A DNA stretch of 47,535 nucleotides from Halorubrum saccharovorum DSM 1137 (GTDB lineage: Archaea; Halobacteriota; Halobacteria; Halobacteriales; Haloferacaceae), in the NCBI RefSeq assembly GCF_000337915.1, contig NZ_AOJE01000020.1, positions 1 to 47,535 on the forward strand, written 5' to 3'. The number at the start of each line of letters is the position of its first letter. The first letter of the stretch is position 1. This document shows, one piece after another, positions 18,666-27,012 of this stretch. The notes below the pieces were generated by a model. It had not been told where the DNA came from. It saw nothing but the letters and a program-made list of their open reading frames with translations, and did no database searches. Made by a program: the position numbers and the translations under genes.

Positions 18666-19290
18666 ATGCCCGAACGCGAGTTAGAATCCATCTCGCCGAG
18701 ACGTGCGAAGGAGATGTATCTTGAGGTATGGAAACACGAAGTGTCCGAGAGTACCCTCTCCGGGTATCACTATCGTCTCAAGCACTTCGGTTCGGTGGTG
18801 TGCTGAAGAAGCGAGCATAGACAATATGAACGACCTCACGGGGCGGAAGTTCCAAGATTTCAAAACGTGGTGTCGGGATGAGAACGGCCTGAAACCCATC
18901 ACACTCTGGGGACAACTAGCCACGCTCCGTATCTTCTTGAGGTGGTGTGAATCTATTGACGCCATTGAGAAAGGACTTCACGCCAAGATTGTGATGCCGG
19001 TGCTAAAGAAGGATGATGGGCAAAGTGAAGAGATACTGCGCTCAGAAAATGCCGAGAATGTGCTTGCGTACCTCCGGCGTTTTTAGTACGCTTCACGGTG
19101 GCACGTCATCTTGGAACTCTTGTGGCACACGGGAATTCGCCTCGGGGCGCTCTATTCACTTGATGTGGATGACTACGATAGCGAGAAAGAACGTCTGGGA
19201 TACGGAATCGCTCGGATAGAGGCACTCCACTAAAGAACGGAAATGAAGGTGAGCGAATAGTCGCACTAAGCGTTGACGTCTGTTGGTGTG
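18666..19290 (+). pseudogene. Tyrosine recombinase (XerC/D-like integrase), broken
   Basis: Frame pieces read as one haloarchaeal integrase: MPERELESISPRRAKEMYLE, then RWCAEEASIDNMNDLTGRKF, LRIFLRWCESIDAIEKGL, WHVILELLWHTGIRLGALYS and TPLKNGNEGERIVALSVDV. The segment HTGIRLGAL carries the first catalytic Arg. Lesions: one extra G at 18789/18790 (or equivalent) shifts the frame after LKHF; an in-frame TAG at 19084-19086 interrupts LRRF-YASRW; a further frameshift lies at about 19205-19222; and the sequence ends near 19290, before the rest of the catalytic domain (His-x-x-Arg and the nucleophile Tyr). It cannot make an active enzyme. It lies exactly between the two divergent arms of the methylase island. 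Confidence 0.85.
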
Positions 19291-19332
19291 CGGGATTTAT
19301 GAGACTCGGATGGATTGGATGGATATATCCCA

Positions 19333-21990
19333 ATGTCTCAAGAGACGGGTCACTCTGCTGAAGAAAGTGAACAGAAGGAATCTCCAATTCATCGAGCGTT
19401 CCCTATTGAACAAGTCAATAAAATTGCCGAAAAAGAGGCACGGGGTATTGCGAAACGTTACTACCGGCCTATCTACACGATGCATAAATGGTGGGCACGA
19501 AGGCTCGGATGTACATTTCGCGCGATCTCGCTTTATACATTGTTAGATGATGCAGATAATGTGAGTGTGTACGAACCGGGAGAGAACGGCACGTTAAACA
19601 ACTTTGATGGTGAGTATGATGGTTTATCAGAATTGATTGATGAGGTCAATATTGAAAATCCGGACTCACTTTGGGAACTTTATTCTAAAGATATACGGAT
19701 TGATGGGAAGAAGGTCTTAGACCCATTTATGGGGGGTGGAACAAGCGTTATTGAATCCTCCCGTTTCGGCGCAGAAGTTGTGGGCCACGATTTGAATCCT
19801 GTTGCTTGGTTTGTTTCGAAAAAAGAGGTTGATACCGGCCAAACCGACGTGGCGGATATCGAAGAAGCATATGAATCCCTGACGAGGGTCGAAGACGAAA
19901 TCAAGCAGTACTTCAAAACCTCTTGTCCCAACGGCGATCACGAAGCTGAAGTGATCTCTTACTTTTGGGTGAAGGAATTAGATTGTCCTTCCTGTGGTGA
20001 CTCTGTACCGTTGTTTAATGATTACCGAATTGCGAAAGGGCGTTACGATCACAAAGGGGAACAAATTGTACTCTGTCCTGAGTGTAACTCATTCGAGTAT
20101 GTAGATGATTGGCAATCGGAGTGTGACTGTAGCGAATGTGGAAATGAATTTAATCCGAGTAATGGCACTTCTGCGTCCGGTGGTTCAAAATATGCTTGCC
20201 AAAGTTGCGGTCAAATCTACCCGGTCACTGATGCTATTGGAGAACAGGATGGATTCCATCTCAATTTGTACGGGTTAGAATACTTCTGTGAAGAATGCGA
20301 CAAGCGGAGTGATCTAGACAAAGGCGATTACAAGGCATACAAACCCACCTCTAAGGCCGATCAGGAGCTATTTGAAGCAGCTAAGCAGGAGTGGTCGAAC
20401 AGCCCCGATTTGAGGGCATATATTCCGGATGAAGATCTTCGTCCGGGTCATATGATCAGCGACCGCAATCCGGTGTTTGATCACGGTTATACAAAGTGGG
20501 AAGATATGTTTAGCGAACGGCAACTCTTATCTCTGAGTAAACTTCTCAAAGCAATCGATCAGATAGAGGATCAAAACGTGAAGGAATTTATGCTTCTTTG
20601 CTTCAGTGATTCACTCCGCGGTAGTAATATGATGGTCACATATCAAACGGGAGCTAATGCAATTGATCATATCTTTAAATCGAATTCCTTTGACCCGCCA
20701 AAGCGTCCTGCTGAAAACAATCCGTGGGGTGCGAAAGAAGGCTCCCGAGATTTCAAAAGAGCATATGATCGCCTAAAAAAAGGTGTCGAATACGGATCTG
20801 CCCCTTTCGACCGATATCCTGATTCCGATGGAGAAATGGTGAAATCACCTCCATTTAATCAGCCTGTTGGCAAAAATGCGACAGTATTCCAAGGTGATTC
20901 AAAGAAATTAAACTATGAAGACGAATTTGATGCAGTTATTACAGATCCACCGTACTATGATAATATAATCTATTCTGAACTATCTGATTTCTTTTATGTA
21001 TGGCAAAAAATCGTACTCAGCAAGGAGTATGAAGAGTTCAAAGGTGAAGCCACGCCGAGAAGTGATAGTATCGTTGCAAACCCGTTTGAGGGAAAAAGAG
21101 AAGAAGAATTTGAAAAAGAGCTTGGAGAAGTATTCAGCAATATAATTTCTGCCCTCAAAGAAGATGGAACATTAGTATTCACGTATCATCATAGTGGATC
21201 GGAATCTTGGGGGCAAGTTCTAGAATCCCTGTGTGAGGTCGGTTTCGAAGTAACCGGCGCTTATCCGATAACAGCAGACTTGGATAAGCTAGAGAAGGGC
21301 GAATCGGTTTCATTCGATATAATAATAGTGGCCCGCCCGGTGAAAAGTCGGGAGCCAATAAGTTGGAACTCACTTCGTCGGAACATCTTCCGAACCGCAA
21401 AGCAGACCCACGATCAACTGAAAAACGAACGTGAATTATCGGCAGGCGATATTGGTGTTATTGAGATGGGTCGATGTTTCCAAGAGTATTCTAAACATCA
21501 CGGGAAGGTTCGACGTGGGGGTGAGCCAATGTCTGCCAAAGAAGTCGTAGACGAAATATATGGTGTGATCCAACAGGGCAGTGATATTGGGGAAATCGAT
21601 GTTTTCCTTGACCTGCTTGAGACACCTAATGCTAGCTACGATGACTTGAACAAGCTCACTCGGGGAACAAATGCTAGTCCTGAGCAAATGAGAGATATGA
21701 AGCTTTACCGTAGAGATAACGGGAACTTCGTCCTCGGGACGTGGGATGATGAAAAGCGGATGGCCTACATCCAAGAGCGAGTCAACGGCGACGACGAAGC
21801 CCTGAACGCTCTTGATAAGGCCCAATTCCTTCGGTATCGCTACGAACAGGGTAAATCCACACAGAATTACCTCTCAAAGTGGGACGTTGACGACGAACTC
21901 CGCGAACTCTGTGAAGGGCTAGCCGACGCGACCGGGGACGATACTTATCAGCGTATCCTTGGGGCAGACACGACACTCGGAGACTACTGA
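19333..21990 (+). CDS. DUF1156 adenine-type DNA methyltransferase with zinc ribbons (885 aa), copy 2
   Basis: Same architecture as the gene at 8646: FPIEQVNKIAEKE...YTMHKWWARRLG near the N-terminus, motif I DPFMGGGTS (130-138), zinc-ribbon CxxC pairs in the insert, and DPPYYDN (538-544). The whole length aligns with copy 1, with clear but incomplete identity, so it is an old paralogue or a second acquisition, not a recent duplication. Most of the gene is AT-rich, while the last 250 bases are GC-rich, like a recombination patch. ATG 19333 is chosen over 19315 because the encoded start MSQETGHSAEESE parallels MSEQSGPPQEKHE of copy 1. It heads the rightward arm, with the helicase 311 bases downstream. 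Confidence 0.9.
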   Translation: MSQETGHSAEESEQKESPIHRAFPIEQVNKIAEKEARGIAKRYYRPIYTMHKWWARRLGCTFRAISLYTLLDDADNVSVYEPGENGTLNNFDGEYDGLSELIDEVNIENPDSLWELYSKDIRIDGKKVLDPFMGGGTSVIESSRFGAEVVGHDLNPVAWFVSKKEVDTGQTDVADIEEAYESLTRVEDEIKQYFKTSCPNGDHEAEVISYFWVKELDCPSCGDSVPLFNDYRIAKGRYDHKGEQIVLCPECNSFEYVDDWQSECDCSECGNEFNPSNGTSASGGSKYACQSCGQIYPVTDAIGEQDGFHLNLYGLEYFCEECDKRSDLDKGDYKAYKPTSKADQELFEAAKQEWSNSPDLRAYIPDEDLRPGHMISDRNPVFDHGYTKWEDMFSERQLLSLSKLLKAIDQIEDQNVKEFMLLCFSDSLRGSNMMVTYQTGANAIDHIFKSNSFDPPKRPAENNPWGAKEGSRDFKRAYDRLKKGVEYGSAPFDRYPDSDGEMVKSPPFNQPVGKNATVFQGDSKKLNYEDEFDAVITDPPYYDNIIYSELSDFFYVWQKIVLSKEYEEFKGEATPRSDSIVANPFEGKREEEFEKELGEVFSNIISALKEDGTLVFTYHHSGSESWGQVLESLCEVGFEVTGAYPITADLDKLEKGESVSFDIIIVARPVKSREPISWNSLRRNIFRTAKQTHDQLKNERELSAGDIGVIEMGRCFQEYSKHHGKVRRGGEPMSAKEVVDEIYGVIQQGSDIGEIDVFLDLLETPNASYDDLNKLTRGTNASPEQMRDMKLYRRDNGNFVLGTWDDEKRMAYIQERVNGDDEALNALDKAQFLRYRYEQGKSTQNYLSKWDVDDELRELCEGLADATGDDTYQRILGADTTLGDY

Positions 21991-22301
21991 CACCACGGCA
22001 ATTCCCCAGTGCCCCGTCAGTTCCCCTGACGTGTTCCCCAGCTGGCCACACACTACTCTTTGTGGGTGTTCCCTATGTCTCAAGACGCTATCAGTAGTCA
22101 CAGAGCTCCACAGAAGTGTGTTTACAGACGTTGCTGAACATCAACAGCCGTTGTGGCGTATCGGGTTCTCCCTGATTCTAAAAGCGTGTTTCAATTCCAT
22201 AGGTTGGCAGTCTGAGTGTTCTGTAATAAATATTGAAAACTGTCGTGGACAGAACACATCGCTACACAACATATTTGACGGTCAACTAACTCTCCAACTA
22301 C
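21991..22301 (+). other. Intergenic region with short hairpin
   Basis: No gene. A short inverted repeat (CGTCAG at 22015-22020, CTGACG at 22026-22031) follows the methylase and could weaken read-through, although no T-run follows. A TATA-like AT-rich stretch at about 22268-22275 is 27-34 bases ahead of the helicase ATG, so the helicase may have its own promoter. Confidence 0.4.
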
Positions 22302-24053
22302 ATGAGCGATTTTGACCTCGTGGATATCGAGGTCACCCATGAGCCAGCGGACGATGTTCTACACTTAGACCCTAGCGAGGCAAGTGAAGGTCACCTTCAT
22401 ACTATTCAGGCGGTTCGTCTACAAGCGGGCCAACCGGACTCCGAACTCCGGTCGCTGAAACAGCTGGACGAGAATTCGGTCAAAATGCTCGAACATCAGG
22501 TCGATGCGGCGTATCGGGCCTTGTTCGAGATGGATGGAAAGGCGTTGCTCGCCGATGAGGTTGGACTGGGGAAGACGATCGAAGTTGGGATGATCCTCAA
22601 AGAGATGCACTTTCGGGATACGAATGACTCCGTCCTCATCTTGACGCCCGCTCAACTGGCCAAGCAGTGGCAGGCAGAACTCCGAGAGAAGTTCGGACTG
22701 GAGTTTGTCTGTAACTACGACGACGAGTTCAACGGGTTCGACAGTCACGACTACATCATCGCCAGCATCGATACGGCCAAAAGCGACAGATACCGACAGA
22801 CGGTTCTCGCCCGCAACTGGGACGTACTGGTTCTGGACGAAGCCCACTACGTGAAGAATGAGGAGACAGACCGGTACGAGCTGATCGACCAGCTCTCGTA
22901 CAACTACGCATTCTTCCTCACGGCGACACCGATACAGAACGAACTTACAGACCTCTACAACGTCGTCTCGCTACTCCGCCCGGGCCTGTTCGGAACACGT
23001 GACGTATTCCACCAGTACTTCGTCAATAGCGACCAGGAGACCCTCGTCAACCGTAACGAGCTTCAAGACCGGTTGAACAAGGTGATGATCCGGAATCGGC
23101 GTGAAGACACAGACGTCGATTTCACCGAACGACGGATCGATACGCGGAAGTTCGACCCGTCCCCGGCGGAACGCGAACTCTACCAGGCCGTATCCGACTA
23201 CGTCAAAGGAGCCTACAGCCAAGACCAAGGGCAGAAACTGGTGTTGATGCTCCTCCAGAAGGAGGTTGTCAGTAGTCCTGAGGCGCTTGAGACGACGATA
23301 CGAAGACGCCTTGACGACCAATCCGAACTCACACAGACAGAAGAGCTGGAGTCGATCTTGGACCTGATTGATGACGTAGACACCGTTACCAAACAAGAAC
23401 GGTTACTCGATATCGTCGAAGAAGCGCGTGATAACGTTGAGAAAGGTCGTGTGATCGTCTTCACGCAATTCCGCGCTACACAACGCCGCGTAGCCGAACG
23501 ACTGGCCTCAGAAGGGTACACAGTCCATTCGTTCCATGGCGGTCACTCAAGCCAGGAGAAAGAGGAAATCATCACGAATTTCGAAGAGCAGGGCGGAATC
23601 CTTGTTTCGACAGATGCGATGTCCGAGGGACGCAACGCACAGTTCTGCAATATTATGGTGAATTGGGACCTGCCATGGAACCCTATGCGCGTTGAGCAGC
23701 GTATAGGTCGGATTCATCGGATCGGTCAGAAACGGCAGGTCTACGTGTTCAATATGGCGTTGAAGGATACTATCGAAGAATACGTTCTTGAACGTCTGTA
23801 TCACAAGATCGACCTCTTCCAACAGAGCGTCGGCGAGCTGAGCGAGATCCTCACGAGGTTGGAGGAGTCCGGGAAGAGCTTCGAGGACGAGATCTTCGAA
23901 CGGTTGGTCAACGCCGATTCCGAGATCGATCTGGAGAACGATTTCGACGCGATGGCGGTCGATCTTCAGGAGCAACGTGACTTGGCTGAGAAGTTAGAGG
24001 AGTTCAACAGCGGTGTCTTCGAAGGATTCGATTTGGGGGCCAGCGATGACTGA
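22302..24053 (+). CDS. SNF2/RapA-type superfamily 2 helicase (583 aa)
   Basis: Two RecA-like lobes. Lobe 1: LLADEVGLGKTIEVGM (82-97, Walker A), LILTPAQLAKQW, VLVLDEAHYVK (DEAH box, 179-182), FLTATPIQNEL (motif III). Lobe 2: VIVFTQFRATQRRVAERL, ISTDAMSEGRN-type segment, and RVEQRIGRIHRIGQ (motif VI). The protein stops soon after lobe 2, at 583 residues, whereas single-chain archaeal relatives with this core are commonly near 950. The adjacent gene starts by an 8-base overlap (ATGACTGA) and may supply the missing C-terminal half. It probably acts as a DNA translocase with the flanking methylase and ATPase. Confidence 0.92.
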   Translation: MSDFDLVDIEVTHEPADDVLHLDPSEASEGHLHTIQAVRLQAGQPDSELRSLKQLDENSVKMLEHQVDAAYRALFEMDGKALLADEVGLGKTIEVGMILKEMHFRDTNDSVLILTPAQLAKQWQAELREKFGLEFVCNYDDEFNGFDSHDYIIASIDTAKSDRYRQTVLARNWDVLVLDEAHYVKNEETDRYELIDQLSYNYAFFLTATPIQNELTDLYNVVSLLRPGLFGTRDVFHQYFVNSDQETLVNRNELQDRLNKVMIRNRREDTDVDFTERRIDTRKFDPSPAERELYQAVSDYVKGAYSQDQGQKLVLMLLQKEVVSSPEALETTIRRRLDDQSELTQTEELESILDLIDDVDTVTKQERLLDIVEEARDNVEKGRVIVFTQFRATQRRVAERLASEGYTVHSFHGGHSSQEKEEIITNFEEQGGILVSTDAMSEGRNAQFCNIMVNWDLPWNPMRVEQRIGRIHRIGQKRQVYVFNMALKDTIEEYVLERLYHKIDLFQQSVGELSEILTRLEESGKSFEDEIFERLVNADSEIDLENDFDAMAVDLQEQRDLAEKLEEFNSGVFEGFDLGASDD

Positions 24054-25197
24054 TGCCGCTGTTCCAGTGACCCAATCTGCGGTTGAAGATTTCACAGCCC
24101 GGTATCTCCGCTCCATCGGTTCTCAAGTGGAAATTCAGGGAGACAAATGGGAGGTACAGATCCCGGAGGATGCCGAAACGGATCTACCGAAAGGTCATTT
24201 CACCCTCGTCTGTGGTACGATCGAAGAGATAGATGAGGGTCTCAAACAACTACACCCGGAAAGCCCGTTCTTCCAGGATGTCCTCGAAGATGCCGCTGAC
24301 AATGCGCCCCTTGGCGGTGTTTCGATCGACGCGTCCCACACGGAGATAATCATACCTGACTGGCTCCAAGAGGCCGACATCTCGGTTACCGACGCTGAGT
24401 TCCTTCCCTACTACGATCGACGGGCACTCGCAGTTCTCTTTCGGGTGAGCATCGAAACGGTGAGCGAATATCAACGCGAGTTCCTTCGCGCGATTGCCAT
24501 CGACACTCGGTCCGAAGAGACTCTTCCAAATCTTGATCAAACGTTTCTGGACCTAACTGAACCCGGGAGAGACACTATTACATCTCACGAAATGACGACT
24601 GAGATGAAACGGATTCAGGAGCTCGTGGATGCCTCACGGAAGCCTCTCGTTGAGGACATACAGCCCACGATCGACGAAACCCATCAAGAGGCTTCGCGGG
24701 CCGCTGATGCAGAACTCGAAGAATACCGTCAGCTGCAACAACAGCGAGAGGAAGAATTGGCCGAGAAGCTCGATCGTCTTCAGTCGCGGATTGAGGAATT
24801 GAACGCGATGATCGATGATAGCGAACAGGAAGATCGAGTTGAAGCTCTCAAAGAGCGCAGAGATCGTAAATCGGACCAAGAAGATATCGAGTCTGAGCTC
24901 ACGAAGTTACGCCAACAACGTGAACAGGGCTACCCCGAGCAGCAGAGAGAGATCCGTAATCGGCATGCTCTGGAAGTGGTCGTTACTCCAGTCACTGTCA
25001 CCGAGATCGAATACGAGCGAGGTGATGCCGAATTCAAACTCACAAACGGTGGCGCCAAACAGACAATAACGGTCGGATACGGTAGTGGTGTCGGTGTTAC
25101 CGAAGAGGTCAGTTGCGATGAGTGTGGACAGCCTCTTACAACAGATAGGCCACTTGGAGGATTCAAGGAAAAATTACGGTGTGTAGAGTGTAACTAG
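24046..25197 (+). CDS. Coiled-coil, zinc-ribbon protein; likely C-terminal half of the helicase (383 aa)
   Basis: The first 180 residues (from VTQSAVEDFTARYLR) are globular and contain LHPESPFFQDVLEDAADNAP, similar in layout to the segment after the motor core in single-chain RapA-like helicases. A long coiled coil follows at about 190-300 (EEYRQLQQQREEELAEKL and similar), and the C-terminus has two CxxC pairs (CDECG...CVEC), a single zinc ribbon. Start ATG 24046 gives an 8-base overlap with the helicase stop, so both are made together. Read as a split second subunit of the helicase; alternatively an independent adaptor. The cysteine pairs and coiled coil are seen directly, and the split is inferred. 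Confidence 0.6.
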   Translation: MTDAAVPVTQSAVEDFTARYLRSIGSQVEIQGDKWEVQIPEDAETDLPKGHFTLVCGTIEEIDEGLKQLHPESPFFQDVLEDAADNAPLGGVSIDASHTEIIIPDWLQEADISVTDAEFLPYYDRRALAVLFRVSIETVSEYQREFLRAIAIDTRSEETLPNLDQTFLDLTEPGRDTITSHEMTTEMKRIQELVDASRKPLVEDIQPTIDETHQEASRAADAELEEYRQLQQQREEELAEKLDRLQSRIEELNAMIDDSEQEDRVEALKERRDRKSDQEDIESELTKLRQQREQGYPEQQREIRNRHALEVVVTPVTVTEIEYERGDAEFKLTNGGAKQTITVGYGSGVGVTEEVSCDECGQPLTTDRPLGGFKEKLRCVECN

Positions 25198-25291
25198 CCG
25201 GTCTCCACTCTCCTAACTTTGAGCAGCAGCTAGATAATGTATGGTCTAATTATGTGACAAAATTAATATAGATGGGGAGGAATCCTGAAAC

Positions 25292-26623
25292 ATGTCTGTT
25301 GACAATATACTTTTGCTCCGGGTAGGTATTGATAGTGGAACTGGAAACGGTCACGGACCCCTATTCGAGGATAATTCGTTCGAATATATCCCGATTCCAG
25401 AAGGACCTGAAGGCCCCTCAACGACCGAAGGGAGAACGTACGATGAAATCGCCGGTCGGTACGGGGGATCGCTTGCTGATTACGTGCCACACCTCTCTAA
25501 CGGTACTCCCCACTTTGACCCTGAGTTTGAAACCTACACCTATGGCGATCCAAGTCCTAACAAGCGTAGTCAGTTGTCTAGGCTATCTTCGGACGATCTT
25601 CTGATTTTTTACAGCAGTCTGTCGCCCCAGGATGCCGACATCAAACCGCGTCTGTGCGCAATTGGGGTTTTCACTGTAGACGCCACGTACGACTTAGAAG
25701 CGATGTCGCCCGATGAACGAGCGGAGGCTCTCGATCAGGTTCAGAATAATGCACACGCTAAACGGACTGGTTTGACCCCGGATTCGCCAGTCCGGGATAA
25801 CTTCCCTGTAATTGTGAAAGGACGTCCTGAGGAGAGCGAACTTTTTGATATACCTCGTCCACTCGGGAATAGTGACCGTTCAGTACTTTCTTGGGTTGCG
25901 GATATAATCGGATTTAGCGGAGACTTGACCCGTGCAGGTGTCGCTCGTGTATTGGACGAATCAAATGCGGATGAAATCAAAGACTGGTTACAGCACGGGA
26001 GCGATCTGTTGATTCGAGATGATCGAGCGCTCCGGTCGTATGTGATGACCTCAGATACTGGATTTGCTCCAAATGTAACAGGAGATGTCTGTACACTCGC
26101 TACGTGTAAACCTAGGGTGCGGGAGCATGCACAGGTTGGCGACTGGATTCTAGGGACTCCCTCACGGTCTGCTGGTGAAGAACACCTAATCCATCTCAGT
26201 CGCGTTGAGGAAACTCTCTCCTATGACGAATACTACCGAGACGATAGATTCCAGGATAAAAAGCCAGAGCATGATCCGAATGGGGATAACATCTATTACC
26301 TGAAAGATGGAGTTCTAACTCAGGATGAAGGAACGAACCATCATAAGAGCCGAAACCACCGGGAGCGTGATTTGAAGACAGATCGCGTGCTGATTAGCGA
26401 GACCTTCTGGTATTTCGGAAATTCTGGTGTAGCTGTCCCAGAAAGACTACGACATGATGTGATCCATAAGTACAACCAAGATAGTCGTCGGTTATATTCG
26501 AAGTCGGAATCAACATCGCTCCATGATCTCGTAGAGTGGTGTAGTCTCAGATTTGATCTGGGAGACCATGGAACCAGAGATCTAACTCTTACTGGTCCGT
26601 CTACCTCCGGATCTGGATGCTGA
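25292..26623 (+). CDS. Nucleotide-modification-associated protein, Nmad3-Nmad2 type fusion (443 aa)
   Basis: N-terminal half (1-210): LLLRVGIDSGTGNGHGPLF, a YIPIPE stretch, and HFDPEFET followed by DDLLIFYSSLSP, the layout I recall for Nmad3. C-terminal part (about 248-440): SDTGFAPN, TLATCKPRVREHAQVGDWIL, DEYYRDDRFQDKKPE, DNIYYLKDG and DRVLISETFWYFG, the layout I recall for Nmad2. These domains were defined by their association with DNA or nucleotide modification genes; their biochemical roles remain poorly known. The gene follows the zinc-ribbon gene by 94 bases with a GGGGAGG Shine-Dalgarno-like run (25273-25279) and a TATA-like TTAATATA about 25 bases upstream. It may read or process the mark laid by the nearby methylases, but that is inferred. 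Confidence 0.7.
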   Translation: MSVDNILLLRVGIDSGTGNGHGPLFEDNSFEYIPIPEGPEGPSTTEGRTYDEIAGRYGGSLADYVPHLSNGTPHFDPEFETYTYGDPSPNKRSQLSRLSSDDLLIFYSSLSPQDADIKPRLCAIGVFTVDATYDLEAMSPDERAEALDQVQNNAHAKRTGLTPDSPVRDNFPVIVKGRPEESELFDIPRPLGNSDRSVLSWVADIIGFSGDLTRAGVARVLDESNADEIKDWLQHGSDLLIRDDRALRSYVMTSDTGFAPNVTGDVCTLATCKPRVREHAQVGDWILGTPSRSAGEEHLIHLSRVEETLSYDEYYRDDRFQDKKPEHDPNGDNIYYLKDGVLTQDEGTNHHKSRNHRERDLKTDRVLISETFWYFGNSGVAVPERLRHDVIHKYNQDSRRLYSKSESTSLHDLVEWCSLRFDLGDHGTRDLTLTGPSTSGSGC

Positions 26624-27012
26624 TGTGTCTCTGGCTCTGTTGAAATCCTCTCAAGGTTACACATCTCAACCCGCTGCGGTCAGCACAGGGGACTCACGTA
26701 TCGGTCAGTATAGTCGAACGCTCTAACACGCTGGCAGCCAACTTACTCTGGATCTCTCAGGACCGGTTTGATGAATATTCTGAGGGAACGATCTATCTCA
26801 ACGATCACCGATTTCTGACTTACTGTAAGTTAAAATCAAACCTGACGATTGAATCTTTCCACCGTCCGAAGTAGACTCCTATAATAGGGGATTTACGAGT
26901 ATTTCCCTGAAGGGCCTTGCTCACCCAGACAGCGCGGTACAGGGTATTCAACAGTTTCTAGACACACTGTGAAGAAGTTTTATTAGTTATAACTCTGATA
27001 AGATAAATCAAT
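26624..27012 (+). other. Intergenic region with possible gene remnant and promoter
   Basis: A plus-strand frame at about 26643-26874 is open, without any ATG, and reads protein-like (SNTLAANLLWISQDRFDEYS, then EGTIYLNDHRFLTYC). It may be the tail of a lost gene. Near the right end a TATA-like TTTATTA (26978-26984) lies 29-35 bases before ATG 27013 and is the likely promoter of the following pair. Confidence 0.4.

Noticed and set aside
26643-26874. Protein-like plus-strand frame without a start codon
   Set aside because: No ATG/GTG start in a sensible place, no family recognised and no promoter; noted only as possible remnant in the intergenic entry.
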